Shown here in pieces: positions 14,270 through 25,419 of a stretch of DNA of 64,000 nucleotides. The notes beneath the pieces are model-generated. The model was not told the origin of the DNA, did no database searches, and worked only from the letters and a program-made list of their open reading frames with translations. Numbering within the stretch: the stretch's first letter is position 1; each line of letters begins with the position of its first letter. The position numbers and the translations under genes were made by a program. The DNA comes from Sindora glabra (taxonomy: Eukaryota > Streptophyta > Magnoliopsida > Fabales > Fabaceae), in contig CM035236.1 in the NCBI GenBank assembly GCA_020226215.1, positions 501,001 through 565,000 on the forward strand, read 5' to 3'.

Positions 14270-15620
14270 AACAGGACATTGAAAGAATTAATTGCTCTTA
14301 AGGTTACTTATCGACCTTTAAGCATCTAATATCTTGAACTTAATGCTAATTTTGAGCTTAAATTTGGACTTATACATTTGCTTCCTAGATTTCATTATCT
14401 TGTAAGTAAGAACCTTTATAAACACTTAAAGGAGTTTCATATGGTATACTCAATCATGAAGCCTTATGGCATTTTAGAAGACCACATTAAATTGAAGGCA
14501 TTCCCCTTTCTCACTTGTTGATATAGATAAGGATTGATTATGCCATCTATAACTAGGTTTCATCAATTACTAGAATAATATGAAGTAACTATTCCTAGAG
14601 AAGTTCTTCCTTACTTTAAGAGCTACTACAATTAAAAAAGAAATTTGTGGCATAAGGCAAATAAATCGTGAGACATTTTATAAGTATTAGGAAAGATTTA
14701 AGAAGTTGTGTTCAAGCTATCTGTACTATTAAATTAGTGAGCAACTTCTAATCTAATATTTCTATGAAGTACTTCTTCTTATAGATAGGAATATAATTGA
14801 TGTTGCAAGTAGTGGAGTATTAGTAGATAAAACTCCTATGGCAGCTAGAGACTTGATAGCTAACATGACAGCAAATTCCTAATAATTTAGCACAAAAATT
14901 ATATGTGCTACCAGAGGCGTGCATGAGGTAAATTTTTCCAATTCAAACTAGTAAAGATTGGAGAATAAATTAGATAAATTAACTTTTCTTATTAGGCAAA
15001 TGGCAATGATACAATAATAAGTCCAAGCCTTACCTTTTTCTACTAGACTTTATGGAATTTGCTTATGTTTAACTTAACTTGTTGATTCCTACCCTACATT
15101 ACAAGATAATAAGTATTAACCTCCTTAACATATGCAACAACAATCTTCCTTAGTAAATCACAATATTAATACCAATAATAGCCTAATCAATACCAATAAT
15201 AGTAAGCTAACCAATACTAGTAACATAATTAATACTTTGGTTGGAAAGATAACCAAAACTTCAAATACGATAGCAATCCTAGTTAAGTTTAGTATCCTTC
15301 TATATATAATAGAATACCACTCAATCATGTTTCTAAACCAAATTCATCTTTTCCTCTTTTCAACCATCCTTTGAAGAATTGGTCAAGCAAATGGTAGCAA
15401 ATAACTTACAATTCTAGCAAAAACTAAAGGCAACAATTACAAATTTTTAAACTCAAATTAGCCAATTATATTTCACCACAAGTAAGCTTAAAGCATAAGG
15501 TTTAAGACAACTTTTTTCTAACAATGTCAAAGGTAAAGAAGTTGTGAATGCCATTATGCCAAGAAGTGGAAAACTAGTTGACATGCCTTCACCTTCACAA
15601 TCAAAACCAAGAAATTAACT
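14270..15620 (+). pseudogene. Athila gag remnant
   Basis: Broken plus-strand frames carry the gag signatures of the Athila lineage. At about 14,785-14,880 is NIIDVASSGVLVDKTPMAAR, the segment after the capsid's YxGL part. At about 15,050-15,120 is a degraded zinc-knuckle-like part (YGIC, then YPTLQDN). At 15,132-15,374 is an Asn/Thr-rich linker with repeats of 'NTNNS'. At about 15,545-15,600 is NAIMPRSGKLV, matching the conserved gag-protease junction NAITLRSGK. In-frame stops are frequent throughout, so no product is expected. Confidence 0.7.
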
Positions 15621-15789
15621 AGAAAAAAATAAGATGAGCTAACTAGAAAAATAAATAATACATGATGCAAGTGAGTACAATCCTTTCCTAGACTTTCACC
15701 TCCCACTAATTTTCCTATTTCCTTTTTTTTCTAAGAAGAGTTGTTCCACAAAAGAAAAATTAAGGATGAGAAATAAAATTTTAATTCCT

Positions 15790-16425
15790 TTAGCAAAGTA
15801 GAAGTTAATATACTTTTGCTAGATTTAATAAAATAGACTCTAAGAGACGTTAACTTCTTAAGAAATTCATGCATCAATAAAAAAATAAAGGGATGATGAA
15901 AAAGTAAGTTTAGGGGCGAATATGTTTGCCATCATTAAAAAAAATTACTAAGAAAATGCAAAGATCCAAACATATTCACCATTCCATGTGTTAAAAGAAA
16001 AACTAGAATTGAGCGTGCCATGTCAAACTTAAGAACTTCAATTGATATCATACCTCTTCCTATTTTTAATGTTTTGAATTTAAGACCTTTGAAATAATAA
16101 AAAAATGGTTGTTCAATTACTAAATAGATCTAATATTTACCCTTTAGCTATTCTTTAAGATATTTTAGTGCAAGTTAATGAACATATTTTTTTAGTAGAT
16201 TTTTACATTTTAGAGATGGAAAATAAGACATTTGAAGTTCCTTCCCTAATCATTTTTAGCTAACTTTTTCTCAAAATAACAAAAATCATGATTAGTATTA
16301 GTGGAATATTAACCATAGAGTTCGATGGTGTAACAACTAAGTTTAATATTTCTAAGGCTATACAAGATAATTCTATATCTTATCTTTATATTTTTGAGCT
16401 TTTAATGCATAGTATTCCTCCTTTC
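15790..16425 (+). pseudogene. Athila aspartic protease region remnant
   Basis: Plus-strand pieces match the protease region of Athila pol: CKDPNIFTIPC at 15,957-15,989, then RIERAMSNLRTSID, which corresponds to the ERAMLDLGAS active-site segment with the DLG triad read here as NLR. Further on is PFLKITKIMISISGILTIEF at about 16,264-16,330. The catalytic Asp appears lost and stops interrupt the frame. Confidence 0.7.
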
Positions 16426-17055
16426 AATTTTTTTTAATGTTGTTATTTCTTATTCTAATTTTTTTTGTTATGATTTTGTTATTTTTTATGTTGCTGGTTT
16501 AGAGTTTGTTCATTCTAATTTACATGTTGACACCAGTCTTGATAATATGCTTGTTAAATTTCCTAAACTTTTTGAATTTGTGGAGTGTATAGATGGTTAT
16601 GAGTGCATTTATTGTGATAATGATATTAAGTGTGTCATTTGTGAAGAGAATTAAGCATTTATAAGTGATAAGAATAATGTTGTTTTGAAATATGCAAAAG
16701 TTAATAATCATGTAGAAATGTAGTGTGCAAAGGTGATTTCTATCACTAACTTAGTAGCTTCTGTTGATCCTCACAAATTTGAATTTTTAAAGGAACAAAA
16801 GTTCTTTCTTATTAATCCTTCTAGTCATTTTATTAATCATTTGAATTCATTATACAAGATGATGTTGAATATTTAAGAAAGAGTGATTTAAAGATAGTTC
16901 AAGAAATTATACTAGATGGTCCTAATTTTTAAATGACCTCTTTGATAGATGAATTAAAGGTTGGCTATTTGCAAGCAATACAAGTAGTCAATCCTCATAT
17001 AGATCCTAGTTGAAGATATTCAAGTCATGTTTAATCAAAGACATTAAATAAAGGT
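16426..17055 (+). other. Cys-containing frame after protease; pol absent
   Basis: About 16,500-16,860 has a plus-strand frame with few stops, including LDNMLVKFPKLFEF and a four-cysteine cluster CIYCDNDIKCVICEEN, followed by SVDPHKFEFLKEQKF. It occupies the place of the linker between protease and reverse transcriptase. No reverse transcriptase motif follows. I do not recognise the cysteine cluster as a known domain. Confidence 0.4.
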
Positions 17056-17059
17056 ACTT

Positions 17060-17082
17060 TTTGGGAAGTAATCCAAGCATTG
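17060..17082 (+). repeat. Athila 3'-end inverted motif
   Basis: The sequence 'ttgggaagtaatccaa' corresponds to the conserved TTGGGAGGCAACCCAA hairpin-forming motif found after the coding region of Athila-type elements. Transitions have weakened the inverted repeat. Confidence 0.55.
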
Positions 17083-17867
17083 TAGATATACTTTCTTTCA
17101 CCCTTCTCTTCTATTTACTTGTCCTTTATCTTTCTTGATAATGTTGATATGCTTTATATTAAGAATAATGTAAAATTTAAGTATGGGGGGAAAGTTTCAA
17201 AATTTATTTTGCACTTTATGTCTTTATTTAATACTTTTTAATGTCTTCAAAAAATGGAAAAAAATTTAAAAAGCACATTTTTTTACTTATTTTTATATCT
17301 TTTTGAGTCATTTTAGTGCTTGTTATTGATAGAGATTTTACATTTTTCATGAATAAGATTCAATTAAAGTTATATAGGATTCATAATATGATTAAATAAA
17401 TCATTTTATTTCTTAAAATCGATTAATGCAGTGATAGATTGGTATATTACACTTGATAGCATGACTTTTCTTATGAGATTTTGAGCCTTATGTTAAAAAT
17501 TTATACTATTCTCTTTCCTACTTGTGTAATGTTTTTCAATGATTTATTTTTTTAAAACTAGCTTTAATTTTTTTTTAGATTATATTTGTATATGCATGCA
17601 TAAAATTGATAAAGATATTCTTTATTTATTTAAGCTAAAGCCAAAGAACTAACATTAAATTTTTGTCTTTGTTAAGCCCTTTTAAGCTTAATTACCCTTT
17701 TTTGTTGATTAGTCCATGAGTATTTTTCTAATAAAAAATAAGTATCTTTACCTAACCTTAGGGATTAGTAGAGTATTTAAATTTTTATGAGATGAGCTCT
17801 TGAATAAGCATGGGGTTACGAGAGTTTGTCTTGTGAAAAGTTATCAACTTCAAGTTCAAAGGATTGA

Positions 17868-18003
17868 TTTAAAAAAAAAAAAAGCAACAAAAGAAAGAAA
17901 CAAAAATGATAAAAAAATGAAAGAAAAAGTCAATAAAAAAGTTAAAAAAAGTTAAAAAAAAGGCAAAATGAAATTGATAAAAAAAAGAAAGGAAAAAGAG
18001 AGA
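17868..18003 (+). repeat. A-rich low-complexity tract
   Basis: About 135 bp composed almost only of A with scattered G, C and T ('aaaaaagttaaaaaaag' and similar). It lies in the 3' untranslated part of the Athila element, where such tracts are common. Confidence 0.7.
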
Positions 18004-18517
18004 CGTTGATGAGTGTTTGAATTTAAATTTAGGTTATTGTGTTAAGTTATAATTATTCATAATTAGCCTATATATTTTTGGTTTAAATGCTATATTAATT
18101 TATTTAGTTTCTACCTTTTTATATCCTCATTTTTCCTTTCCTTTTTCTTAGTCACATTACAATCTTGAATAAGGTTTTTTTGATTTGTATTATACATATG
18201 ATTTGAGTAGCTAGATGATTAGCAAATTTATGATAAAATAATTTCATAAAATAAATTTAAGTGAAACACTTTTCCTAAATACTTGAGAATTAGAAAGTGA
18301 ATTTTATGAAAATCTATTATATTAATCTACTTTTTTTTAATAAAGTTGTTATATTAATTAGTTTCAAATTTGCTAAGATTTTTGTTCATTATGTGTTATG
18401 CTTTTTGTTGGCTTTAATTATTTCTTGCTTGTGGATTTATGATTTTGAAGTTTTTATAAAATAAGTCTTCTATTTTTTAGTTTTAAATAAAGTTATATCT
18501 TACTAGAGTTCGTGCAA

Positions 18518-18540
18518 AGGCTAAGTATAAGAAAATTTGA
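18518..18540 (+). promoter_or_regulatory. Degraded polypurine tract before 3' LTR
   Basis: The bases 'ctaagtataagaaaatttga' directly precede the LTR start 'tgtgcaag'. Position and purine content fit the plus-strand primer of an Athila element. Confidence 0.5.
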
Positions 18541-20131
18541 TGTGCAAGATTTTATTAATATTATTTTCTCCTATTTCATGCCTCTTAATATGTTACATAT
18601 GCTTAATTTTATACAATTAGCCCTGTTATATGATTTAGGATTAGTTTTATAATGTTTTAAATTTATTCAGTTAATGTTAAATTTTTATACTATTTCATGT
18701 TTTCATCTATATCTTAAAATTTGAATATCAAATTGGAGTGATCTTTATATCATTAGAAAACTTAAAGAAATCTCTATAACTTTTTTGTTTTAGTTAAAAC
18801 TCAATTTGAACGTCTAGAAAGTTTAATTTCGCTAAGAAGTTGAAGTCCTATTTCTATCCTAGTTAGTTAGCTTCGATTTTTGAGCATATCTGAAGCTTTA
18901 GAGCTTCAACTAAGGTGAAACTAGTGCCTAAACCTTTCTAGGACCTATCTCTACAACTTTTATGTTTGTGTTCAACCAAAATTATGTAGTTTTAGCGATT
19001 TTATGTTAAATGGAAGTCAAACTTATGAAATTTCACTACTATAACTCTTGGAGTAAAAGATTTTGTAAAATAGATTTTAGGATTCTAAATTTAGCAAGGG
19101 CTTATTCTTTGTAACAGAAGAGGCATAGGATTCAAGCCCATTAGGTTTTAAGGTTATCAAGTCAAATATGGGGGGGTAAGAACACTGCACACTTAACATA
19201 CTACACAATTTAGTAAAGATAACTTTTCTCTCTTTGAAGTTTGTTGTTCTTCAACCATGAAGGGTTAAACTTTTAGTTGATTCAAGGATTTTGATACTCA
19301 TTTCTATTAGATTATGAGACTCTAATTTGTACTTTTGACTTTTTCTAATTGATTTTTCTCTTTTTCTTATTCTTTGTATTAATTACTTGAAATTGCATGT
19401 ACTAAATATTGATTTGATATAATTAGTGTTCAACCTTATAATTTTTTATCTCTATCTATTTTTATGTTAAATTACGATTGGTTAATCATGATTTTTCATG
19501 TAGGGATAGAGGGTGAGGAGGTTAAATTAGAGGTTTCTAGTATAGTCCTTTAACTTTGTTGAATTTTATTTTCAAGTGAATTTCAATCTAGCTTTATGAA
19601 ATATAATTATTACTTAATTTTACTAATCTTAATTGATTAAGTCCTAAGTAGTTATCTAGCGTAGGATTTATGAATTATTACAAGGGTTCAAAATAATTCA
19701 AAGTTGAAAAATTAATTAGAATAGTCAAATATTTTGTGATCTATGATTAATCTAAACTAAGAGTTCTCAAATCTTTAGATTGATTACTTTGTTATATTGA
19801 TATTCATTTTTGCTATTTTACTTCTATACTTTGCTTTATTTATTGCATGCATTTATTTTAATTTCAAATTGAACTCCCTGATTTGGTGCTATGTTCATTC
19901 TATTCTATAATTTGCATTCTATCTGTATTTTTGTTTGCATTTCTGTTTACTTTTCTTCTTTTTATTTTTAGTGCATAAAAAACTTAAACATTTTAATAAT
20001 TATTGTTAGTAAACAATTGAGAAAGGATATATGAAACGACTGTTAGAGGTACAACTTGATTTATTACTCTATATTACATAATTTTTAACAAATTAATTAT
20101 AATTAATTTTGGTATGTTGCGACACGTATCA
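18541..20131 (+). repeat. 3' LTR of Athila-type element (best-kept copy)
   Basis: It runs from 'tgtgcaagat' to 'gacacgtatca', so it has the TG...CA ends of an LTR, 1,591 bp. The same family occurs at 12,024, 40,568 and 59,163 on the plus strand, and at 8,361 and 11,608 on the minus strand. Confidence 0.8.
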
Positions 20132-21130
20132 TCTCTACAGGTCATGGCAAAAAAACCTTGTAGCTGAGATGGAAAGACTTATCTATAGTTTTGGTGCAAC
20201 TTGGACACTATGCTAACTACTATCCAATGTTCATTATCCTGATTAGCAGGTCAATATTCCGATAACCACCTAATTTATAATAAGGAAATTTTCATAATCT
20301 AATAATGTTATAAAATAATATATAAATTAATTAAAATTTAATATTATACCAATCTTAGAAATATTTTTAAATCAGCCTTTTGATACGCTCCAAAATGTGA
20401 TTCTCAAAAAATGTTAGGATTCCCGTGATATTCCTAGGAAGTTGATTCAATGTTATCCCCAAAAATGTTAAAGATTTGTGTGAATGCATGATTCGGCACC
20501 CTAATGTCTGAACGGATAAACGGATTGGACTAGCATCTGAACCCGGAGCAAATTCTGAACACAAAGCAATTCTTTGCAATTCACTATGAGAGAATTGCTT
20601 AATGATTCCGAAGCAGACGCCAGGAGAGATAATGCCAATTCCTTCAACAGGTTACCCTCTTTCTTCAAGGAAAAACAAATAAATAAAACACAAAATCCTG
20701 ATCTTCTATACATTGTTTAGTTCTGTCATATATGATCCAGTTTTGGTATATATCAGAGAGAAGTATAGAATCTGTCTGCAGCAACGCACCCCTTAGAACT
20801 GTTGACATTAAGCCTGAAATCTGTAAAACTTTAGGTTGGGTAAGGAGGTCTAATCTTTTTGAATAGAAAGGTTTGATTGATGATTTCAGGTATGATTTCA
20901 ATATCAGCGCGTGGCAACAATCTATCGTCGCATTCTTTGAATTTCTTCTTTTCAAGTTTGCGTGTCCAGGTCAAATTTTCATTTTATTTTATTTTTATAT
21001 TTGACAGGTTTGTTCCAATCTCATTGTGACGGGAAAATATCAGAATTGCTTCCGAATTAAAATGGTTGGAGACATCTAGTGTTACACGTGGTTTATCATT
21101 CCGAGGCGAAGGGAGACAAGCGACTTAAAA
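20132..21130 (-). other. Unrecognised gene-like island, possibly exon remnants
   Basis: Base composition jumps here from AT-rich repeat to near-genic. On the minus strand there are three partly overlapping open frames. 20,955-20,665 contains KSYLKSSIKPFYSKRLDLL. 20,713-20,501 contains LLKELALSLLASASESLSNS after a possible splice acceptor ('ttttccttgaag'). 20,579-20,367 contains LTFLGITLNQLPRNITGIL. I recognise none of them. The frames overlap, so at most one combination is real. It could be a short gene, exon debris of a gene cut by the Athila insertion that ends at 20,131, or coincidence. Confidence 0.25.
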
Positions 21131-21248
21131 GTTGATAATGCAGACATTTTTCCGGTACCACTTGCCCGAGACTTATCCTGGTGAGCACGGCCATTTTGGA
21201 TTTTCTCCTGAGTTCTTGCTAAACTACATGCAATCAACTATTAACTAC

Positions 21249-21251
<3 letters not shown>

Positions 21252-21285
<34 letters not shown>
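21252..21285. repeat. (AT)17 microsatellite
   Basis: There are 34 bases of uninterrupted AT dinucleotide, about 320 bp beyond the 3' end of the YSL gene. Confidence 0.95.
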
Positions 21286-21288
<3 letters not shown>

Positions 21289-21603
21289 TTCATTACAAAT
21301 GTAATTGCCACATGAGATTATTCGTCTCCTTTTATTTTAATTTAATGTAAAAAGCTGAGTATTAGATGTTGAAATCAATTTAATATTATTGAATATACTC
21401 TTCACTTTACTCGGCAGGGCCTCCCAACACATTTATATGCTGTTCTGATTTCAACTGGATGGAAAGAAAAAAAATAAACTTTTTTTTATTCTTGTGATAT
21501 GAGGGTAACATGTCTCGTTATTTTCCCTTACCAACTGTATGCTATGACACTTAGAGAAGGATTAATCCTAAGTACATGTTGGGCTGATTCAGTGAATCAA
21601 CTT

Positions 21604-24084
21604 CTAAGAAGCAAAAAATTTCATACAGATAGGAGGGTTAACTTTTGTAAGAGCAAGAATTGAAGCAGGAAGAGTCCAGAGCCCTTCCCCACAAATAAGT
21701 CCAGAGGCAACTGCTGGTACCATCAACTCTGCCTTGTTTTTCCTGAGCTTGTGCCACCCAAACACAATCAGACTCCCCATGCACATATCTATTGCAAAGT
21801 ATGCCCCCACCAGAAATGGTACTGCCATCACCATTGGTAGTGGCATCCACTTTCCAATCTTGTGAGGCGAAAGATCTCTTGCCATGTTCACCCCAACTGC
21901 AAAAGCAAAGAATCCATAGCAAAGCTGCAGGCAATGGTGGGGCAGTGCTGAGAAACCCTCAACACCAATAACTGCCATGTTCCTGTAGATTAAAGCATAA
22001 GGCGCTTTGAATTCGCCATGCGGGTTTCCCACATCGAATGCCTTGTAGAATAGGAAGAAGCTAAGAGGAGCTGTGACACAGCCCAATGCAGTGCCAATGG
22101 CTTGGCATATGAACATTGCTCTAGGGGATGTGCAAGTGTAATGCGCAGTTTTAAAATCTTGCATTAGAATACAAGAGACCGATACCACTGACTTAATCAG
22201 ACCACAGCCAATGAGACCCGCCACCACTCCATTCTCTTTACCGCTCAGAGCTGCAATCACAAAGAGGGCTACTTTCCCGTAATTATATGCCATGTTAATA
22301 TCGGTGAGACCCGATCCATAAGCGTTACAGAATGCCAGAGATGGAGCCAACGTGTAGGCCACCCCCACGTAGTACCATTTCAGCTGAGGGAACATGCGCG
22401 GGATTAATATCATGGACATGACAGAGAATATCATGTATCCAGTAATCCCGATCCACACGGGAATGCTGTCTCTCAGGAACATCTCCTTCTCTTTAAGTCC
22501 AGCATCATCGGCAGCTGATCCTGCATGCAGGAAAATTAACTTATGAACCCCTTTTTGTCGGAATAGAAGAATTTAGTTCTTGGCTGCTCTGGTACAAACC
22601 AGTTTCCAGATTCTTGCCTTTCATTCTTCCATGTGCACTAATGACTGTGGAAATCAATATTTTAGTAAAATTGTAGATGCCATCCCCAAGGATTAGAGCC
22701 ACTGACAGAAAAACCTGCCCCAAAAAAAAAAAAAAAAAAACTTCAAAGTAATATTTTAGGGGAAGTGCGCGCACAGAATACAACACAATACAGACCTTGT
22801 AGCCATATGACCCCTTCATGTTATATTCGTCTGACGTGTTAGCAAACCATTCTCCTTTAAACCGATCAATAAGCGGCCACATTACTCCAAAAGAGAGCAC
22901 TGCTCCCAGAAGCAAAGACAGATTCACAACATAGGAACAAATCATCCCTGCTCCCACGTAAGTCAAGCTAAAATCGAAGTAGAATCTGCAAATACCAAAA
23001 ACAGAAGGAATTAACGAGGAAACCTCTCCAAGATTGTTTGTTTACCATGCGAAAAATCATACGTTTGTTTCCAAGCTTGCAATCCGAAGGTAGGGAACTG
23101 TGCAAATCCACAGTCGTCTATCCCTGAGAAGAACCACTTGAAAAAGCCCCACATGAAACTCAGAGAGAAATACTTCATGAACCCGTGAATTTGCTTCCTG
23201 CAGCATAAGAAAATCATATATCAGTTTCTTCTGTGTTTTCCATACAGGCAGTGCAGTTGCCTAGATGAGTACTTGGCCATTTTGTCCCCTTGAGTGTGAA
23301 AACCATTGATGAGAACTGCTGTTGCCAAGCCGCTGGGATATGTTAATTTCAGGTCAACTATCATGATCTGTGCAAATCAATACATGCATCTGTCACATAT
23401 AGACTTACTTATAACTTGGAGATACATAGGATAGGAATAATAAAATTAAGGACTCACTGTGTGTCTGTTATACCTTTCTGAGCGGAATCAAGACAAAGAG
23501 ACCAACAAAGCAAACAATGAAAAGGAAGGCAGTCATCCAACCAAAACCAGGTTCTTTGACAGCCCTGGAATTGTTACCCTCTGTGCCCACTCCCGACAAC
23601 TCATACGTCTTCCTGTTTAATCCCAACAGATAAGAGGCAAACCCTCCTGCAAATATATATATATCTTAGAACACATAGAGGTTTAATTGTTTGTAACAAT
23701 AGAGACAAGGGCAGTTAAAAACGTAAAACCTCCAACGGCAATGCTATAGCACGCGACAGCACAAGTCTGTATGATAGTGTTTTCGTGGGGGGTGAAGGGC
23801 TTGGCTACAAATCCAACCTTGTGTAGCACTTTGTTCCAGCTTCGGACAAACACGAAAGCAAGAAGAGCAGCAGAGACATTGAGATTGGGAACCATTCCGG
23901 TGGTGAGGTTGAGCTTCATTGCTATTATGCTGTACATGATTCCAATGATCGTACTCACTATCAATCCTCTCACTGTTATCTGCTCTGTCCATTTCTGCTG
24001 CGCCATTCTCTTGGCGTTGATCTCTCCTCCTCCTTCTAATTCCTCTCTCTCTGTTTCTTTCTTTTCTTCGTCCATATTTCCCAT
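21604..24084 (-). CDS. Yellow Stripe-Like (YSL) metal-chelate transporter, 7 exons
   Basis: This is a plasma- or endomembrane proton-coupled oligopeptide transporter (OPT) of the YSL family, known to move metal-nicotianamine chelates. Exons on the minus strand: 24,084-23,730; 23,646-23,474; 23,367-23,273; 23,197-23,063; 22,985-22,796; 22,714-22,600; 22,520-21,604. All introns are GT-AG and all phases agree, giving about 659 residues, the usual YSL length. Family segments seen include a hydrophilic acidic N-terminus, ENTIIQTCAVACYSIAVGG, GFASYLLGLNRKTYE, DLKLTYPSGLATAVLINGFH, DDCGFAQFPTFGLQAWKQT, TYVGAGMICSYVVNLSLLLG, and a long hydrophobic C-terminal half with ALPHHCLQLCYGFFAFAVG. I chose ATG 24,084 (MGNMDEE) because YSL proteins begin with a short acidic tail; in-frame ATGs at 24,144 (679 residues) and 24,075 are possible. 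No stop or missing motif is seen, so it looks functional. The subgroup within YSL was not resolved. Confidence 0.95.
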
Positions 24085-25050
24085 GTTAATCACCGCATTT
24101 GAGGATATCATTCTCAGAGATATCAAACAACCAGTCCCCAACAAGCGTGAAAGAAGAGAAGATATGATGTGGATTACAAGATTCCCATGCCCGCGTGACT
24201 AACACACGACTTCCTCTTCAGTTCTTATCAATTTGGTTGGTTGGTGTGTACTCTCCCACGCACTTGGAATCTTACTCAATTATTCCCAAGCCTCTTATTA
24301 TTGCAAACCAGGGAGTTCCTCAAGTAAGCAAAGTATAATAACAAGCATGCTAAATAATATGTGTGTTCATTAAGACTAGAAGGCATTAATTTGAACAAAT
24401 TATAACTAAATGGCTGCTTGTTGGATAGATTGTAGTAATAGGACGTGAGATCCACGTTGGTTTCTGCAAGTCAAGCAGCTAGTTGATATATTCCACTTAA
24501 TATGGTTCACCAAAAAAAGTCAACATATTCGGAATTTGTCTAATTATTGAATTTGATACATTGAATAGAGAGCTAGTTATGAAATGGAAGGTTGGGAGAA
24601 AAGTAGTACTGAATTGGCCTGTCTACTGCCTGGGCCAATGGGGCATTTTGAAATGATGCTGATGGGACAAATTTTTACGGAGCAGTGTGCAGTGTAGTTT
24701 AGATGAGACGGTGAGAGAGAAAATGAGGTGGTTTTATAATTTTATTGGCATCGGCGTATATTGTCCGCGGCCACAGAATGCGCGTCTTGCGATGTCATTT
24801 TGGATAGTGGTGGCTACACAAGGACTGCAGCTGTGGACTTCACCCAGCTAATATTCTCGTAATCTTGTAAGGAAATAAAACTTGCCAAAGTTAATTATGC
24901 CAATTTGACTAAAATTTGGGGGCCCTTGTCAAATCATTCTCATCCCAATGGTATGGATATGCGCTAAGCACAAAAATGTCATTCACTTTGAAAGATCGGC
25001 ATCGTCAAATGAGAAAATGATGATAATCCATCGGACCGATATAATGAAAA
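24085..25050. promoter_or_regulatory. YSL 5' flank
   Basis: About 1 kb between the YSL start and the next open frame; no gene was recognised. A GCATGC palindrome at 24,345-24,350, some 260 bp upstream of the YSL start, contains CATGC on both strands. CATGC is the core bound by the grass iron regulator IDEF1, but so short a word is weak evidence in a dicot. Confidence 0.3.
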
Positions 25051-25340
25051 CTATATTATAATTATTAATATGAAGATAGTGTATGTGGCCGCCATGCGCC
25101 ATGCTCCGTTTGATTTGACAATAGCACCAAAAGATCCCTCATGCTTTTGCTCCAAAAGCAAGGGAGGACCTGCTCTTAAGTAGTCACCAAACAAGTGGAT
25201 TGACCCAATCCAAATCCCACTGTAACCGGTCAGGCCCATCACGACAAAAAGGAAAGTAGCAAGGGCTTCAACAGTGGCTTGCGGCGAGTCAGAATGCTGA
25301 ATCTAACAACTCGCAACCAGAATTGATCAATTTGGGCCTC
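25051..25340 (-). CDS. Small hydrophobic ORF, unrecognised
   Basis: On the minus strand a frame is open from after a stop at about 25,307 down to 25,051. It reads SDSPQATVEALATFLFVVMG, then TGYSGIWIGSIHLFGDYL, and ends in a hydrophobic TYTIFILIIII. An ATG lies at 25,242. Upstream, a possible acceptor ('agattcag') at about 25,303 could join it to an exon further right, but that would run antisense to exon 1 of the plus-strand gene at 25,420. Composition is genic. It could be a small membrane protein exon or a gene remnant; I know no matching family. Confidence 0.25.
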
Positions 25341-25419
25341 ACTCATTTTAATATAAATAACATGAAGATTGATCTGATGACAGTCCGGCACACGCCCAGT
25401 GCGGGTGTAAATAAAGGTA

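Larger units (their letters stand above)
12024..20131 (+). mobile_element. Athila-lineage Ty3/gypsy element lacking pol
   Basis: An 8.1-kb element bounded by direct LTRs (12,024-13,499 and 18,541-20,131). In order it has a tRNA-Asp type primer-binding site (13,506), gag remnant, gag-protease junction, retroviral-type protease region, a Cys-containing stretch, the Athila 3' motif (17,060), an A-rich tract and a degraded polypurine tract. Between protease (about 16,430) and the 3' motif there are only about 630 bp, so reverse transcriptase, RNase H and integrase are missing. It is therefore a deletion derivative or a non-autonomous form. No target-site duplication is visible ('attga' before, 'tctct' after). 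The flanks may have been rearranged. Confidence 0.8.

Noticed and set aside
21132..21350. 72-codon plus-strand frame through the AT microsatellite
   Set aside because: A third of it is translated AT repeat and no homologous protein is recognised.
23771..24202. 143-codon plus-strand frame across the YSL start
   Set aside because: It is the antisense shadow of YSL exon 1, whose minus-strand reading matches the family exactly.
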